DNA of 64,000 nt, taken from contig JAKTNV010000014.1 in assembly GCA_022747635.1 (NCBI GenBank), positions 10,844,110 through 10,908,109 on the forward strand, in the 5' to 3' direction. Both the position numbers and the translations under genes were made by a program. The stretch is from Hetaerina americana (Eukaryota; Arthropoda; Insecta; Odonata; Calopterygidae). The notes below the pieces were generated by a model. It worked only from the letters and a program-made list of their open reading frames with translations. It made no database searches and was not told the origin of the DNA. Below are positions 13,200 to 24,499 of the stretch, in pieces (position 1 is the stretch's first letter; every line of letters starts with the position of its first letter).

Positions 13200-14280
13200 A
13201 ATGCGGCAATGGTCACACTATTAAATAAAAATAAAATAAACGAAAGAAACAACATTGGGTTAGCCAAAAGGTCGACGACCCATAAATGGTTTCCAATATT
13301 TAAATTCAATTATGACTTTGCTTTATCGCAGAGTGGTGAAATTATGAAGATTCAAGAAGTAAATCAGAAAATCAGGACTGATACGAGAAAGTATATCCGG
13401 AATATTTCGCTATTTAGATAATAATTTAGCACGGAGTGATGCTTAATATTCGAAGTGTCATGCATCCTACTCCATATTCTTTTAAACTGGCCCGTGAATT
13501 GAAGAGTGTTACTGAGGCCGTATCTAGAAAGCGATTTTAACTAATCATGAAAAAATCGGAATTATAATGCGTGAACGATGGAGAAGAGACGTATCTTGGC
13601 CAGACATATTATAGGATCAAGTGATGGAGAGTTTTGGAAACATTATTCTGCGTTCAAAAAATTTTCATTGGGCCTGAATTGAAAAATAGCATCTGAGAAA
13701 CTTTACTGGAAGAGCAAAAGATTTCCATAGTCTATATGGAGAGGCGGAGAAAAATTAGTTACCTAATAATGATGCATAGTATGAAGCTTATTTTTATTTC
13801 TCTACCAAAAATATAATTTTCAAATATCTCTTGGCAAAACAATATTAATATAATCCTGGAATAGCTGAATAGGACATTCAATTGAATAGGAATTCAAAAA
13901 AACTGTTCCCTTTGACGACTGAAATACTATATAAATGCTATGGGTGAAATAATGAAAACGATGAAATACACCATAAACATTTGCTGCACTGATAGCATCC
14001 ATTACCAAGTTTAAGGGTAAATTAAATTGTCATTTATTCACTCACCTAAAGATACTTTCCACAATGGTGAACACAAACTTCGAACGATAAAATTGCATTC
14101 AGAATTTAAGACCATTATATATACATCTTGTGTGATTCCTTTAGTTTTGAATGAAAATATATACAATCAAATAGTGGAAAACTTGTCTACATATCCCTAT
14201 TAGTTGGCATTAAATTATTTTTACCCGGACAAATGCCACTGTTTGATAGGCACAAAAATAAACTAGACAGTTTACTACAT
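13200..14280. other. Unannotated AT-rich DNA
   Basis: No feature is recognised. In minus-strand sense this lies just upstream of the receptor exon and is probably its preceding intron. Confidence 0.4.
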
Positions 14281-14289
14281 TGATTTAGG

Positions 14290-14490
14290 GTGAAGTTCCA
14301 AGCCCTACTGCGTGTAAAATACACATTAAAGGGTAGTGAAGAGGGCACGGTTTCTTTCCCTGTGCTGCCTGAGGTATTCGTAAGAGATGTGGAAGAGCTT
14401 CAAAGTGTCCACCGTCACCGAGAGTCGAACCCAGATACTGCGTTCAGCAGCCAAACTCTCTGCTCACTAGACTATAAATGTTCAATAAAT
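14290..14490 (-). repeat. tRNA-derived SINE, family with CAGGGAAA body
   Basis: On the minus strand a tRNA-like head (A-box-like TAGTGAGCAGAGAGTTTGG, B-box-like GGGTTCGACTCTCGG) lies at about 14405-14480. It is followed by a body with CAGGGAAAGAAACC, CCCTTTAATGTGTA and TTTTACACGC. The same order of blocks occurs at 40870-41045, supporting a SINE family. The tail is not clearly defined. Confidence 0.55.
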
Positions 14491-14499
14491 ATTAAATAC

Positions 14500-15580
14500 A
14501 TATGTAACTGGTATTAGTTATGAACTCTGAATTATAAAACACGACGATGAGGAAGAATATCGTGCGTATATTACAAACCATTCCCTAAAAAAGTGAAAAT
14601 GTAATTGAAAAAGAGAATCACCTTGGTATAATAGATCGCACCATATTCAAGACAAAAAAAATTATTATTTCATTCGAATTCCATGATTGGATAAAGGATA
14701 TACCCATGTTATCATCAAAAAGGGTTACATTGTCTCTACCAAAGCAGGAATTTCGCAGCTTAATATTTTTGGACCATTCAGTGAAAAATAGCCCAGATTT
14801 AATAATTTCCAGCTGTAATTCCACCATCATCCGGTTCATCAGCAGGACGCACGATGTTCTGCATAGTGAAACTAATGCTTTCATGTTCATTCCAGAGCTG
14901 GACTACTTCGAAATAAGAGATTGAGAAATTTTCACAATTTTATTTGAACCATTTTTAGTAAAAACACGCAACTACTCTTAGTAAAGATCAAAGGCACTTT
15001 AAATTTCTCTCTAATTTCTCATATTAGTTACTGTCTTCTTAAAAATAAGTTGCGAGGGAGATTTTCGCATTAATAGTTAAAGTACCTCGTGGGTTCTCTG
15101 CCTTAATTATGGATTTTCAAGAAAATTGACCCTTTGAAATAAAACTACGACCTGCCTTAGTAATGGAGAGGATTGCCTCGACCGGTGACACATCACGTAA
15201 ACCATCAATGCAACTCAAGAGCTCTGAGAGTACCGGACGATTATAAATACGCATAAGCTTCATCTTGAAATTTTCTGATTGAAATGAAGGATGGTTTTTT
15301 GAAAAGTTTAAAGAAATAACAGTTAATTCAACTGTTCAATATTATTTTTTTAAATTTCAAATCTTACGACTGACGTGATTGGTGCGTTGTAATCATTTAT
15401 CGGGTAGAGAATTTAAAACTGATCGGTCTAGGGTTAAAATCTTTTCGATGAAAAATACAGAATGGTAAATCAATTATGAGTTTCGTGCGTGGGGAAGAAA
15501 GGTGACGCGAACTGTTTGAATTAAAAGTTATGTTATCGCAATTCGTCGAATTAAAAGTATCCTTGGACGTTACAACACCA
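14500..15580. other. Unannotated AT-rich DNA
   Basis: No recognisable gene. The open frame at 14618-14890 (minus) has no motif I can name. Confidence 0.4.
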
Positions 15581-15589
15581 ATGGAAATT

Positions 15590-16560
15590 AATTTTACCCC
15601 TGGATGGTGGGCATATAACGTCTGAGTCAGCCGTTGGGAGCACGAGCGGATTGATAAGAAAAAACTGCGCCACGTGTGCCCACTGCCCTTTGTACTCGCC
15701 ACTAAAAGGAAAAAAAAGTTTACGCAGCAAACACAATCTAGGGTAAGAGACTCTTTAGATGATAAAAAAATTCTCCGAAGGGAGGACTCGGGAGAGGGGC
15801 CTGAAAATGCAATCGTCGAATCTGGGAAACGCTCGACCACCCTAAACATCTTTTTTTTTTCATCCACTCGCTGGGCTATCCCTATGAGGGGCATATGCGT
15901 ATTTCAGAGGCCTTTCCCGAAGCGGATTGAAATCATGCTGGGAAAACAGAAATACACGGAAGGGGGGGAGGCGCACAGGGAAGATGCGAGGTGTGGAAGG
16001 AGAGTGCGGTGGGAGGGAATGGAAGGAGGGGTGGACATCGGCCGGGAAAGGGCGTGAACGCTCACAAACACACACGCAGACACACACACACACACACACA
16101 CACACGGAGGCGAACGACGCGGCGCTTGCGGACGTCACTTGATCCCATCGCCGAGAGGCAACGCGCGCAATATTCGGGACGGCTGCATTCAATCGGATTA
16201 AGGGACTTCAGTGACGCAACAACGCCTTCAACTACCGCTGCACCAAATCCCTCGCACTGCCGCGCCGTCAGGGAGAGAGATAGAAAAAAATAAATGGGGA
16301 GTTAGCCGACGCGGACGCTTTAAAGCGCCTCGAATTAACTAAGGAGATTGAAATATGTGCCCCTCTCAAGGCACACGCAGACATTGAGTGGTCGCTTGGG
16401 AGCGGAGGCGATGCATCTGTCTCGCAAAGGGCCAGGGGCGAGTGAAACGTGGCGAGTTAAGAACAAAGAGCTCGATCCACGTCGGTTCGGACGTCCCAGC
16501 TCACTTGACCGCCATCGCACGTCGCTGCATTTGAAGAAGAAAGAACTGGGATCAGAGTAA
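15590..16560. other. GC/CpG-rich island with a (CA)n tract
   Basis: This GC-rich, CpG-containing block differs clearly from its AT-rich flanks. It could be a promoter region or 5' untranslated exon, perhaps of the minus-strand receptor gene whose exon lies at 12959-13115, but no transcript signal confirms this. Overlapping short open frames on both strands are low-complexity and not gene-like. Confidence 0.35.
16061..16106. repeat. (CA)n microsatellite
   Basis: The stretch is alternating CA with a few interruptions near its left end, the longest pure run being from about 16080 to 16105. Confidence 0.9.
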
Positions 16561-16599
16561 AATGGACTCTCCAACATTTCAGTGATACATTTTCGTTAC

Positions 16600-18820
16600 C
16601 AGTTCCCGGAATCCTGCATATTTATGAAGTACCATATTAGATGTTCTATTTGATCTGTACAGATTTTAGAATCATGAGAAACGATGCTTAAAAATAAGCT
16701 CGAAGGTAATATTTGAACCTTATATTATATATCTACACCGAAGTAAGACAAAAAATTCAATTATTTACGAATAGTTTGAATTCTACCGTAAAAACAAACC
16801 TAACAGCTTAAAATGCGTGAAATGAACATATGTGGATATGTTGCTATTCCACGGATTTAAGTGTGAGGGAATTTAATGGAGTACATTCGAGTTTAAAAGG
16901 GGAAAAATAATATTTAATGAGAAAATTAAGTTTGTAATTACCAATGCTGAAGCAGATTTGTGTATGATCGCCGGCCAATTATGAAATTTCAAGCAAGTGA
17001 TCTTAGTGATCTAAATCGCCTCGATATTCATTCATATGCTTTGGTGATTTGCGCGAGGAAACTCCGCCGGGAGTTCTACCCAAACCAAACTTCTATTCAA
17101 ACTATTAGCTATTAAACCGCCATTATAAATAATGTATTTAGTGCACTATGGTAGAAAAAAAGAAAATTCGGAGGCAAATTAATTTGTGAAAATTAACACA
17201 TGATTTATCACTTTCAGTTGATGGAGAGTCGGAGAGAAAGCTGACAGTTCGTAGTTAAACAAATAAAAAATAATTTAAAGTGCAGGTACATGAGGACATT
17301 GCAAAAACGAGAGGATGAATACGGCAATGAAGTAACAAACTGGGGATGTAGGAAAATGTATGTTAAGTGAATGTAAAGATATATTTGTAAAAAGGTCAAA
17401 TGGAAGAAAAAATTATCTACCGCAGACCCCAGGGAAGATTAAATAAAACAAATTTATAAAATTCTTTAAAAGATAAAGCTCCTTTAGAAATTTTAGAACG
17501 CAGTAAATCTCTGCGCATTGATATAAAATATTTTTTAATCTGAGCGAGAACTTCACTCGAGCTACGGTCATGCCCCAGATATGACACAAAAAATACGACC
17601 TTCAGAACTAGAATTTCCTATCAACCCCAGGCGGTGAATCGGCAGTTGAATCATCGCAAAAGAAACCTTGTAGACTGCATTCGACCGATTTTATTTTTAT
17701 GCGCAAACCATCGCATTATCCTTCCTTGATGTGTTTCCGAAAATAATTTGAAATCACGTTCGACCAATTCAACCATAAAAAAGCAGTTTTGAAAAGATTC
17801 TTATTATAGTTAACGTTGCAATTGAATCGAATATTTCAAATGATTTGAAATTCCCACTGAACGTAGGCATGTTAACACCAAATGGTTATGAGTGTTCAAC
17901 TCACGACTCGGCCATAGGAACACTCTTACCACACCAGCATTTCGTGGCGAGTTCACCAATATTTCTATGCTTTACGCAAACTTTGCGGTTTCTTACAGAT
18001 TTTCCAAGATGAACCATTGATTTATACAATTTTAGGTGAATCTTTTTGAATTTTAGTGAAGGTTTATTATGAATATTAGCATTTTGTTCATCTGCGGTGG
18101 CCCGTATACCCACTTAGATTCAGAATATCCTATCTTGCCACACACTCGGCGAATTGTTTTTCGTAGTACCCACTCATTATAAATGTTTAACCCTACTAAA
18201 AAGGAACCTTTTGAATTCAACAAATCGGCAATAATCTCTTAATGCATTCAAAGGATAAGATTTGGAAAATCTTATGTAATTTTAACGATTAATCTTAGAG
18301 GCCTATGAAGTTGACTTTTAGCATTTGGAAACGGGCCCCAGTTTTCCTAAGAGGAAAATATTTTATGTTTACCCAGCACTCAAAACAAAGCATCAACGGT
18401 GGGAACGAAGTCGCGGCCTTTGATCGGCAATGTTTGAGTTGAGCAAAGAAGCCGAACAAAGCTGTTCTCATTTCGGTTTCCTCGCTGATACTGAGATATA
18501 TCTATTTTTCCTCCCGAATTTAATCTTATTATTCAAATTTTAGCTTATTTTGGCGAAAGGTAGAGAAATAATTTCATCAAGTAGTTTCGTTCCAATGTCT
18601 ACGCCACTCGTAATATCCCAAAACACTTGAAGAGTATTGTTTTGGGGAAAAATAACTTGAAAATTGTCCGCAATTTTTAGGGACAACTTTGTTTAATTTC
18701 ACAATTCCCACTTTCTGACTATTTTACGCCAACTACACAAACATCTGTTCCTTGAATTTCAAGGAAAACGCTTACACAACCCTGTTTCTTGACCTTAAGC
18801 TGCTGCGGCAAAGAAAAAGT
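16600..18820. other. Unannotated AT-rich DNA
   Basis: I see no gene, RNA or recognisable repeat. Confidence 0.4.
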
Positions 18821-18829
18821 TTACCATTG

Positions 18830-19380
18830 AAATGGTTCAGAGGGGGAGATAGGGGAGGAAGCGGGGAAGGAGAATCTTCCAGCGATAGAAGGAGGGGGAT
18901 GATGGAAGGCCAGGGACGGAGGAGGATGTGGGGGAGGGAAACGGGGTGTGAGAGCCGTCGCTGAGCAACACGTGCGAGTCCCTGAAGCGGCATCGAACGA
19001 GAGGAGTTAACGTAATTGTTATAGTAAATTCCCGACTCCCGAAAGGAGCTCTTCAAGGTCATTGGATTTGCGCAGGGAGCTCCCTTTCGCGAAAGGAATG
19101 GAGAGGGGTGGAGAAGGAAGCTAAGGTCAGTGCGTTAGTCTCCCCACGCGGGAGGAAAGAAGAGATTTTTGATTTCGAACGCCGGAAAGGAAACTGCTCG
19201 TCGAGAAGACGTAGCTTTCCAATGAAGGGAACTTGCTTATACATCCCACGAGATTGGTTCTTAATGGAAGGTGATGTCCGGGGCAATTTATCGCGAGGTT
19301 TTTCGATATTTCTGGCGCCTTCCGCATCGTGGGAATGCTTGAAAGAATCCAAACACCATCTCCAACTGCACGTGTGAAGT
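18830..19380. other. GC-rich island
   Basis: The block has G/A-rich segments at 18830-18960 and CpG-containing segments at 19070-19330. Short open frames exist on both strands, but none has recognisable motifs or clear splice-bounded conservation. Confidence 0.3.
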
Positions 19381-19389
19381 TAATATCCT

Positions 19390-20225
19390 CTCTATCTAGA
19401 GAGCCTTGAAGATGAATTATGATACTTAGACCAACATTTCTCATGCGTTCTCTTTTGAAATAAAGGAAGCCATTGAACTTAGTATTATCTGGCTCCCGTT
19501 AAAAATTCCGTCCTTTGGGGAAGTTTACTACGAACCTTACCTGAAGATTACGGTTGGCAATGGTATTAGCTTAGCTTTTTAATACATATCTAATAAAGCT
19601 ACTTTGAAAGAAATGCAATTATACATTTAAATTTGTCTAAAAAAATATGAAATACGGACTTTCATAGGCTTCAGGGAGTAACTTGACTTGAAATGTCGTT
19701 GAAGTATTAGAAATGTACACATTTTTTGGGATAAAAGTTTCTAATTGAACAAAACTATTTCAATTCATTTAATAGTACGAGAGGTTTTATTTTCAAGATA
19801 TCCCAAAATACAGTGAAGCCCTCGAAACGGTCATGCGACTGCAAACAAGAGAATATATAACTTTCTGAAAAGATAATTACTATGTTCTAGACTCGGAACG
19901 CATAAAAATTCAAATTGGCGAGACCATTTAGCGATTTAGGATCAAGTGGAAAAGTGCTACGATCAGTTATTCATAATGTTCGACTTCCATCACATCACGC
20001 CTGAAGCTACTCAGTTGGTTGATCAGTTTCACCCTATGAAATTGAACGCACATACCGATTTCTCCTGAGAGAGGTCCATGGCTCTGCTCACGACAAACAG
20101 GTCGGTAACAAAAGGGTCTGGGAGGATTAAGATATATGCCCTGGAATCCCGCTCTCCGTATGGGTAATAAGTGCGTTACACGGCTACTTGGATAAGAGCT
20201 ACCTTGACGGCTACGTAGATGTGAC
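19390..20225. other. Unannotated DNA
   Basis: No feature is recognised before the RTE copy. Confidence 0.4.
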
Positions 20226-20236
20226 GATAAAATCAC

Positions 20237-21275
20237 TGAAATATATTATTATTATTAGGTAATCTACCGGTTAAGGTAGGATTTTCGATGGACTAATTAA
20301 ATAATTTGTTACTCCTAGAAAAACACAACATCCTACTCTACATCAGGTCCCTCTTCATCTCTGAGTACTTTCTTCCTCCCTTCATCCCGTCCAACAACCC
20401 TATCCTGTTCCTTCCCTTTACTCGTTTGCCTAACATTCTCCCCTCAATTACAGTCTTCAACATCCCGCAGCCGGTCAATACCCCCTTCATCCACTTTTCC
20501 AGTCTCCATAGGATTTCTCCCAACAAATCCCTCTCTTCCTCCACCATACCAAGTACTTCCTCATTTGTTTTCTTGTCTGTCCATTTCACTTTCTCCATTC
20601 TTCTCCAAACCCACATTTCAAAAGCCTCCAGTCTACGTCTATCTACGGCTTCAACGACCACGTTTCCGTGCCGTGTAGAGCTACGCTCCATATCAAAGTT
20701 TTTACGAGTCTTTTCTTAGCATCCTTACTCAACGTCCCCGTCATCAACTCCCTCCTCCTTGTGAAAGCTTTTTTGCCAAGCGCAATTCTTCTCCTTACAT
20801 CCATATTACTTTCACCGTGTTGGTCCAAAACACTACCGAGATACGTAAACTGTTCTACCTGCTCTAGTTTTTGCCCTCCTATTTTTACGTTTAGCTAAGC
20901 CTTTTTCTTTCTAGAAAAACGCATCACCTTCGTTTTATTAATATTGATTCTCATCCCATACCTGTCGCACTGGATTTCCAATTCACTAAGCAATTCCTGC
21001 AGCCCCTTGGCTGACTGACAAACTAAAGCTTGGTCATCAGCAAACATAACTGATTTTACGAATTCCCGCCCACTTTCATTCCTACCTCAAGTTCTTCCCA
21101 TGCCTCTTTAATCATTTCCTCTGCGTACAGGTTGAACAGCAACGGTGATAATGGGCAACCCTGCCTTACACCTCTTCCTAACACTGCCCATCCGGACTCC
21201 CCGTTCCCCACTCGCACTTGAGTCTGCGACATGTACAGGTTGCGGATTAGCCTCCTTTCCCTCCAATCTATTCCT
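20237..21275 (-). mobile_element. 5'-truncated RTE-clade LINE copy flanked by a 9-bp TSD
   Basis: This copy closely matches the 3' third of the intact RTE at 27.8-31.2 kb. It covers the reverse transcriptase from the RQGCPLSP region to the C-terminal MKGGRKYSEMKRDL segment, and the shared 3' end ACCGGTAGATTAC, followed here by an ATTATT-type tail. Similarity stops abruptly at 21275, inside the RT. The sequence TAAAATCAC occurs at 20228-20236 and again at 21275-21283, which fits a target-site duplication from target-primed reverse transcription. Frameshifts break the frame near the ETWSLK block (about 20640-20690), so it is a dead copy. Confidence 0.9.
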
Positions 21276-21301
21276 AAAATCACATAGCTTGGGTGGAGCT
21301 G

Positions 21302-21318
21302 ACGCCAGCTGCTGGCGT
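21302..21318. other. Short near-perfect hairpin next to (TA)n
   Basis: ACGCCAGC and GCTGGCGT form 8-bp arms around a single T. The hairpin is preceded by GGAGCTG and followed by TTTGAACC directly before the (TA)n tract at 21326. Its position resembles that of the ribozyme-like hairpins elsewhere in the window, but it lacks the NGA segment and the GAAA box. Confidence 0.4.
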
Positions 21319-21324
21319 TTGAAC

Positions 21325-21471
<147 letters not shown>

Positions 21472-21479
21472 CTTACTAT

Positions 21480-23150
21480 TAATAAAGTTCCTCTTATTAA
21501 CATAACATGGCCATTGTGAAATGAACAGTAAAATTATGCCCTGTATCTGAGATATGAGGACAATAGCTGTTACGTGCCTGATCCAAACACAACAAAAATA
21601 ATTTAATTAAATAAGCCTCATTACCATCGAAAACAAATACAAGATAAAAGCGTTCATGACATGTTAGGCGCCGTTGAGGCCACTCTGTAACTGTGTCATA
21701 ATAATTAATCTGCAGAAAGGTTTAACTAACTCTAAATGGATACATCAAAATTAGATTAGATAATTTTGTCATACAAAAAGTTTGGTCAAATTATGGACAG
21801 ATGAATAACGTATATGTCATGGTTGTATCAGATGTGACCAGTTTCAAAGATGCCACGTACGGAAATTTGGTCTTCAGCTTCACCAACTGATAATGTTGGC
21901 CCAGGAGGGAGAACAAGGGTGACACTATCCGCCTCATCCATGTTCTCGATCCCAGAGGAGCCAATTCATCATCTCTTCCGCCAAAGAAAAAGCCGAAAGC
22001 GTGCGTTACAAGTTAGCGAATTAAACGTAGGTGAAGTGAACCCAAATGAGAAGCCAGCCTGCTTTTATGGCATTTCATACGAACACTAAGAATCAAGTCC
22101 TCTATGAGAAATCAGCGTACACTGCGAACCCTTAACAAATTAAGTAATGGCTCGCAACCGTTTGCTCAGTAGCCTATCAGCCAATTGGTTTAATACAAAA
22201 TCGTCCTTAAACACCGGAGACGATAGACCAACTGGGATTATTATCTTATTAATTACGATATAAAATTAAAGTTGCAAACCCTCGAAAGATTTTTACATCG
22301 ATAAAATCTACTTCAATAGGGAGCTAAGAACGTAAGTAAGTAATGATTTATAATCTCCGGAACAAAAACCTCTGAGGTAGTGGGATGAAACACGCGTCAT
22401 TATGCACCAGGAAAAAAATCAATACATATCTATGAAACACCGTGAAAAGATGATTAAAAATATCAAGACGTGTGCAGTTTTATAAAAAGACAAAGAGTAA
22501 CATGCCCATAATACTAAAATTAGCGTATTTTTTAATTAAATAAATAATATTGTAACCCCTGCAGCTCGCTTCGCCGACAAATCCCAATTAACTATGGAGA
22601 AATAATCGAAAAAAGGATAACTGTAATCACTAGCAGTTTCCTGGAATGAGATGGGAGTATTATTTCATGTTTTGAGTCGGAATGACATCCCATTTATCGT
22701 CATGGAGATTGCATGAACCACGTCAGGAATTTATTGAGCATATGCCAAACCCATATACCAGACGATATTGGAGTAGGGAATGCCAACTCTATCAATTTCC
22801 ATTTGAGAGATGGTATCGAAGTCCATTTTATTGATCAACCTGATGTCTCCACAAATATTATTTTTAGCTTTTCAAATATTTTGACCGAAAACGCCTTTTT
22901 TCGGCCGAGTCGGAGATCGCATATCTCTTAACTCTCCATCATCATTCGGGCAAGGACGGAACAAATCTTGAGCAGATAAAATAATATAAAAGTGAATGAA
23001 ACTCAACATTTTTATAATTTTCAAATAATCCGTCATCACCCATATGTGGTCAGTTCACTAGAACTGGATCATCTTTGCAATGAATTTGCAAAACTCTCTT
23101 CCCATTAAAAACTTGTGTAATTACCTCTAATTGATTTCTTCGAGAGTGTG
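21480..23150. other. Unannotated DNA
   Basis: No gene or recognised element. The short frame at 21850-22089 has no identifiable motif. Confidence 0.4.
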
Positions 23151-23157
23151 CCAAGGA

Positions 23158-23240
23158 ACCGCCCCTTATCCAGATGAGTGAATTTCATACGCCGTCGGGT
23201 TTAGTACTGGGTGTACTTTATCATCACCGACCAATGGTTG
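23158..23240 (+). repeat. Dispersed repeat copy (CGCCGTCGGG-TTTAGTACT block)
   Basis: The segment with GTGAATTTCATACGCCGTCGG and TTAGTACTGG recurs in diverged form at about 46850-46910. Part of it (TGTGTGAATTTCAC) also occurs on the minus strand of the SINE at 40870-41045. It is probably a SINE body fragment. Confidence 0.55.
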
Positions 23241-23245
23241 TGTGC

Positions 23246-23250
<5 letters not shown>

Positions 23251-23282
<32 letters not shown>

Positions 23283-23337
23283 AATATATACATATATATA
23301 CATATATATATATACACAAATATATACATATATATAC

Positions 23338-23407
<70 letters not shown>
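23251..23407. repeat. (TA)n microsatellite with CATA/CACAAATA interruptions
   Basis: Alternating TA of about 157 nt with two similar interrupted units (TACACAAATATATACATA). A SINE body begins at its right edge. Confidence 0.95.
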
Positions 23408-23409
<2 letters not shown>

Positions 23410-23560
23410 ATTCACATGGAAATAGATATGAGGAAAAGAGATGGGAACACATGTGAAGGACCGGGACTTGCATCGGCCCGCCAATATATATCTATTTCCA
23501 TGTGCATTAATTTTGTTCACCATATGGCGGGTTTTCGTGTTTATATATATATAACATATA
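23408..23560. repeat. Inverted pair of SINE fragments
   Basis: From 23408 to about 23470 the minus strand matches the body of the SINE at 24264-24484 (AAATAGATA, GGAAAAG and GGAACACA blocks on plus). From about 23484 to 23546 the plus strand matches the 3' end of the same SINE (ATATCTATTTCC, TGTTCACC, TGGCGGG, TTTCGTGTTTATATA). The two halves therefore lie head to head and both run out into TA-rich tails. Confidence 0.65.
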
Positions 23561-23620
23561 AATATATATCTGTTTATATATATAAATTATTCCGTCGAAG
23601 TAACATGGAAGTGTTGAATA

Positions 23621-23865
23621 ACAATCTTGGACAGCAACAAACAATATAAGAACACATAAAAAGATCACTCACACGTTCTTTCTTGATCATTCAGACGGAT
23701 TTCAGCTCCGTCTTCATCGGAAGAAATAGAAGTAATGCTTACTTGCTCCATTACTTCTATTTCTTCCGATGACGCTGGAGCTGAATTCCGTCGAAATGAT
23801 CAAGATATAACGTGTGAGTGAACTTTTTATGTGTTCTTATATTGTTTATTGCTGCCCAAGTTTGT
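23621..23865. repeat. Foldback A: 117-bp inverted repeat with hammerhead-like core in each arm
   Basis: The left arm (23621-23737) and the reverse complement of the right arm (23749-23865) align over 117 bp without gaps at roughly 89% by hand count. An 11-nt spacer separates them. Each arm carries a hammerhead-like core: minus strand 23685-23720 and plus strand 23766-23801. In the left copy it reads CCGATGA, one A, stem GACGGA/TCCGTC, then a GAA-containing segment ending in GATC, flanked by TTTCTT and AAGAAA, which can pair as a 6-bp stem I. A GTGTGAGTG box follows. The right side runs into a (TA)n tract. Confidence 0.85.
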
Positions 23866-23880
23866 ATATATAAATAAATA

Positions 23881-23886
<6 letters not shown>

Positions 23887-23936
<50 letters not shown>
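23887..23936. repeat. (TA)n microsatellite
   Basis: Pure alternating TA between foldbacks A and B. Confidence 0.95.
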
Positions 23937-23940
<4 letters not shown>

Positions 23941-23970
23941 CTTCGAAATGGAACGCTCTTCGGCGACACA

Positions 23971-24198
23971 CAAATATATAAAAACACAGATGTAGATTTT
24001 TAGAATATAGAGACACAAAGAAAGGACACTCAAAATTTGTTATTTTACGTTTCGACAGCACGGCTGTCGTCTTCAGAATCAAAGAGTTCTGTTTCTGAAG
24101 ACGACAGCCGTGCTGTCGAAACGTAAAATAACAAATTGTGAGTGTCCTTTCTTTGTGTCTCTATATTCTAAAAATCTACATCTGTGTTTTTATATATT

Positions 24199-24200
<2 letters not shown>
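23971..24200. repeat. Foldback B: 108-bp nearly perfect inverted repeat with hammerhead-like core in each arm
   Basis: The left arm (23971-24078) and the reverse complement of the right arm (24093-24200) differ at one position in 108 by hand comparison. The spacer is 14 nt. The core occurs on the minus strand at 24048-24076 and on the plus strand at 24095-24123: CTGAAGA, one C, stem GACAGC/GCTGTC with loop CGT, GAAA, then palindromic ACGT. TGTTT before and AAATA after the core can pair as stem I. A GTGAGTGTCCTTT box follows 15 nt downstream. (TA)n tracts lie close on both sides. The arms' near-identity implies recent origin or gene conversion. Confidence 0.92.

Positions 24201-24263
<63 letters not shown>
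24201..24263. repeat. (TA)n microsatellite, the 3' tail of the adjacent SINE
   Basis: Pure TA directly between the right arm of foldback B and the 3' end of the minus-strand SINE. Confidence 0.9.
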
Positions 24264-24267
<4 letters not shown>

Positions 24268-24484
24268 ACACGAAATCCCGCCAAACGGCGAACAAATACT
24301 CATTTATATAGAAACAGATATAAGGAAAAGGGATAGGAACACACATAAAGGACGAACACAGGAGAGGTGGCGAAGGCGGAATCAAGCAGATAACGAATGT
24401 AAAAATATTTCCTAGACGGCGATTGGACCTCCGGATCTTTCCACTTGCCGGGCGGAGGCTCTTAACCACTTGAGCTATCCAGGA
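24264..24484 (-). mobile_element. tRNA-derived SINE with a (TA)n tail
   Basis: In minus-strand order the element has a tRNA-like head (24484-24410), a body with ATTTTTACATTCG, ATCTGCTTGATT, CGCCACCTCTCC, GTTCCTATCCC and TATCTGTTTC, then a 3' end TTGTTCGCC, TGGCGGG, ATTTCGTGTTTGAATA, and a (TA)n tail. Body copies without the head occur at 31566-31681 and 23408-23470, and the 3' end recurs on plus at 23484-23546. This organisation fits a Pol III-type SINE whose tail is TA rather than poly(A). Confidence 0.72.
24410..24484 (-). tRNA. tRNA-like cloverleaf (SINE head or tRNA pseudogene)
   Basis: The 75-nt stretch folds as a tRNA by hand: acceptor TCCTGGA with TCTAGGA (one imperfect pair), D stem GCTC/GAGC, anticodon stem TCCGC/GTGGA, and a 7-nt loop CCGGCAA whose anticodon position would be GGC. 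The T stem is CGGAG/CGCCG with loop GTCCAAT. Position 33 is C instead of T and the T loop lacks TTC. With the repeated body downstream, this marks it as a tRNA-derived SINE head rather than a functional tRNA. Confidence 0.6.
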
Positions 24485-24499
24485 AACGCTGAAATTAAC

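Noticed and set aside
14618..14890. A 90-codon minus-strand frame considered as a chemoreceptor exon
   Set aside because: The residues do not match a receptor C-terminal motif and no splice structure supports it.
15397..15894. A 165-codon minus-strand frame
   Set aside because: No motif, homopolymer-rich segments and no splice or conservation signal; probably chance.
23251..24263. A CRISPR-like or satellite array
   Set aside because: The regularity comes from (TA)n tracts and inverted foldbacks, without direct repeats and unique spacers; the genome is eukaryotic.
24410..24484. A functional tRNA-Ala gene
   Set aside because: Position 33 is not T, the T loop lacks TTC, and the sequence is joined to a repeated SINE body.
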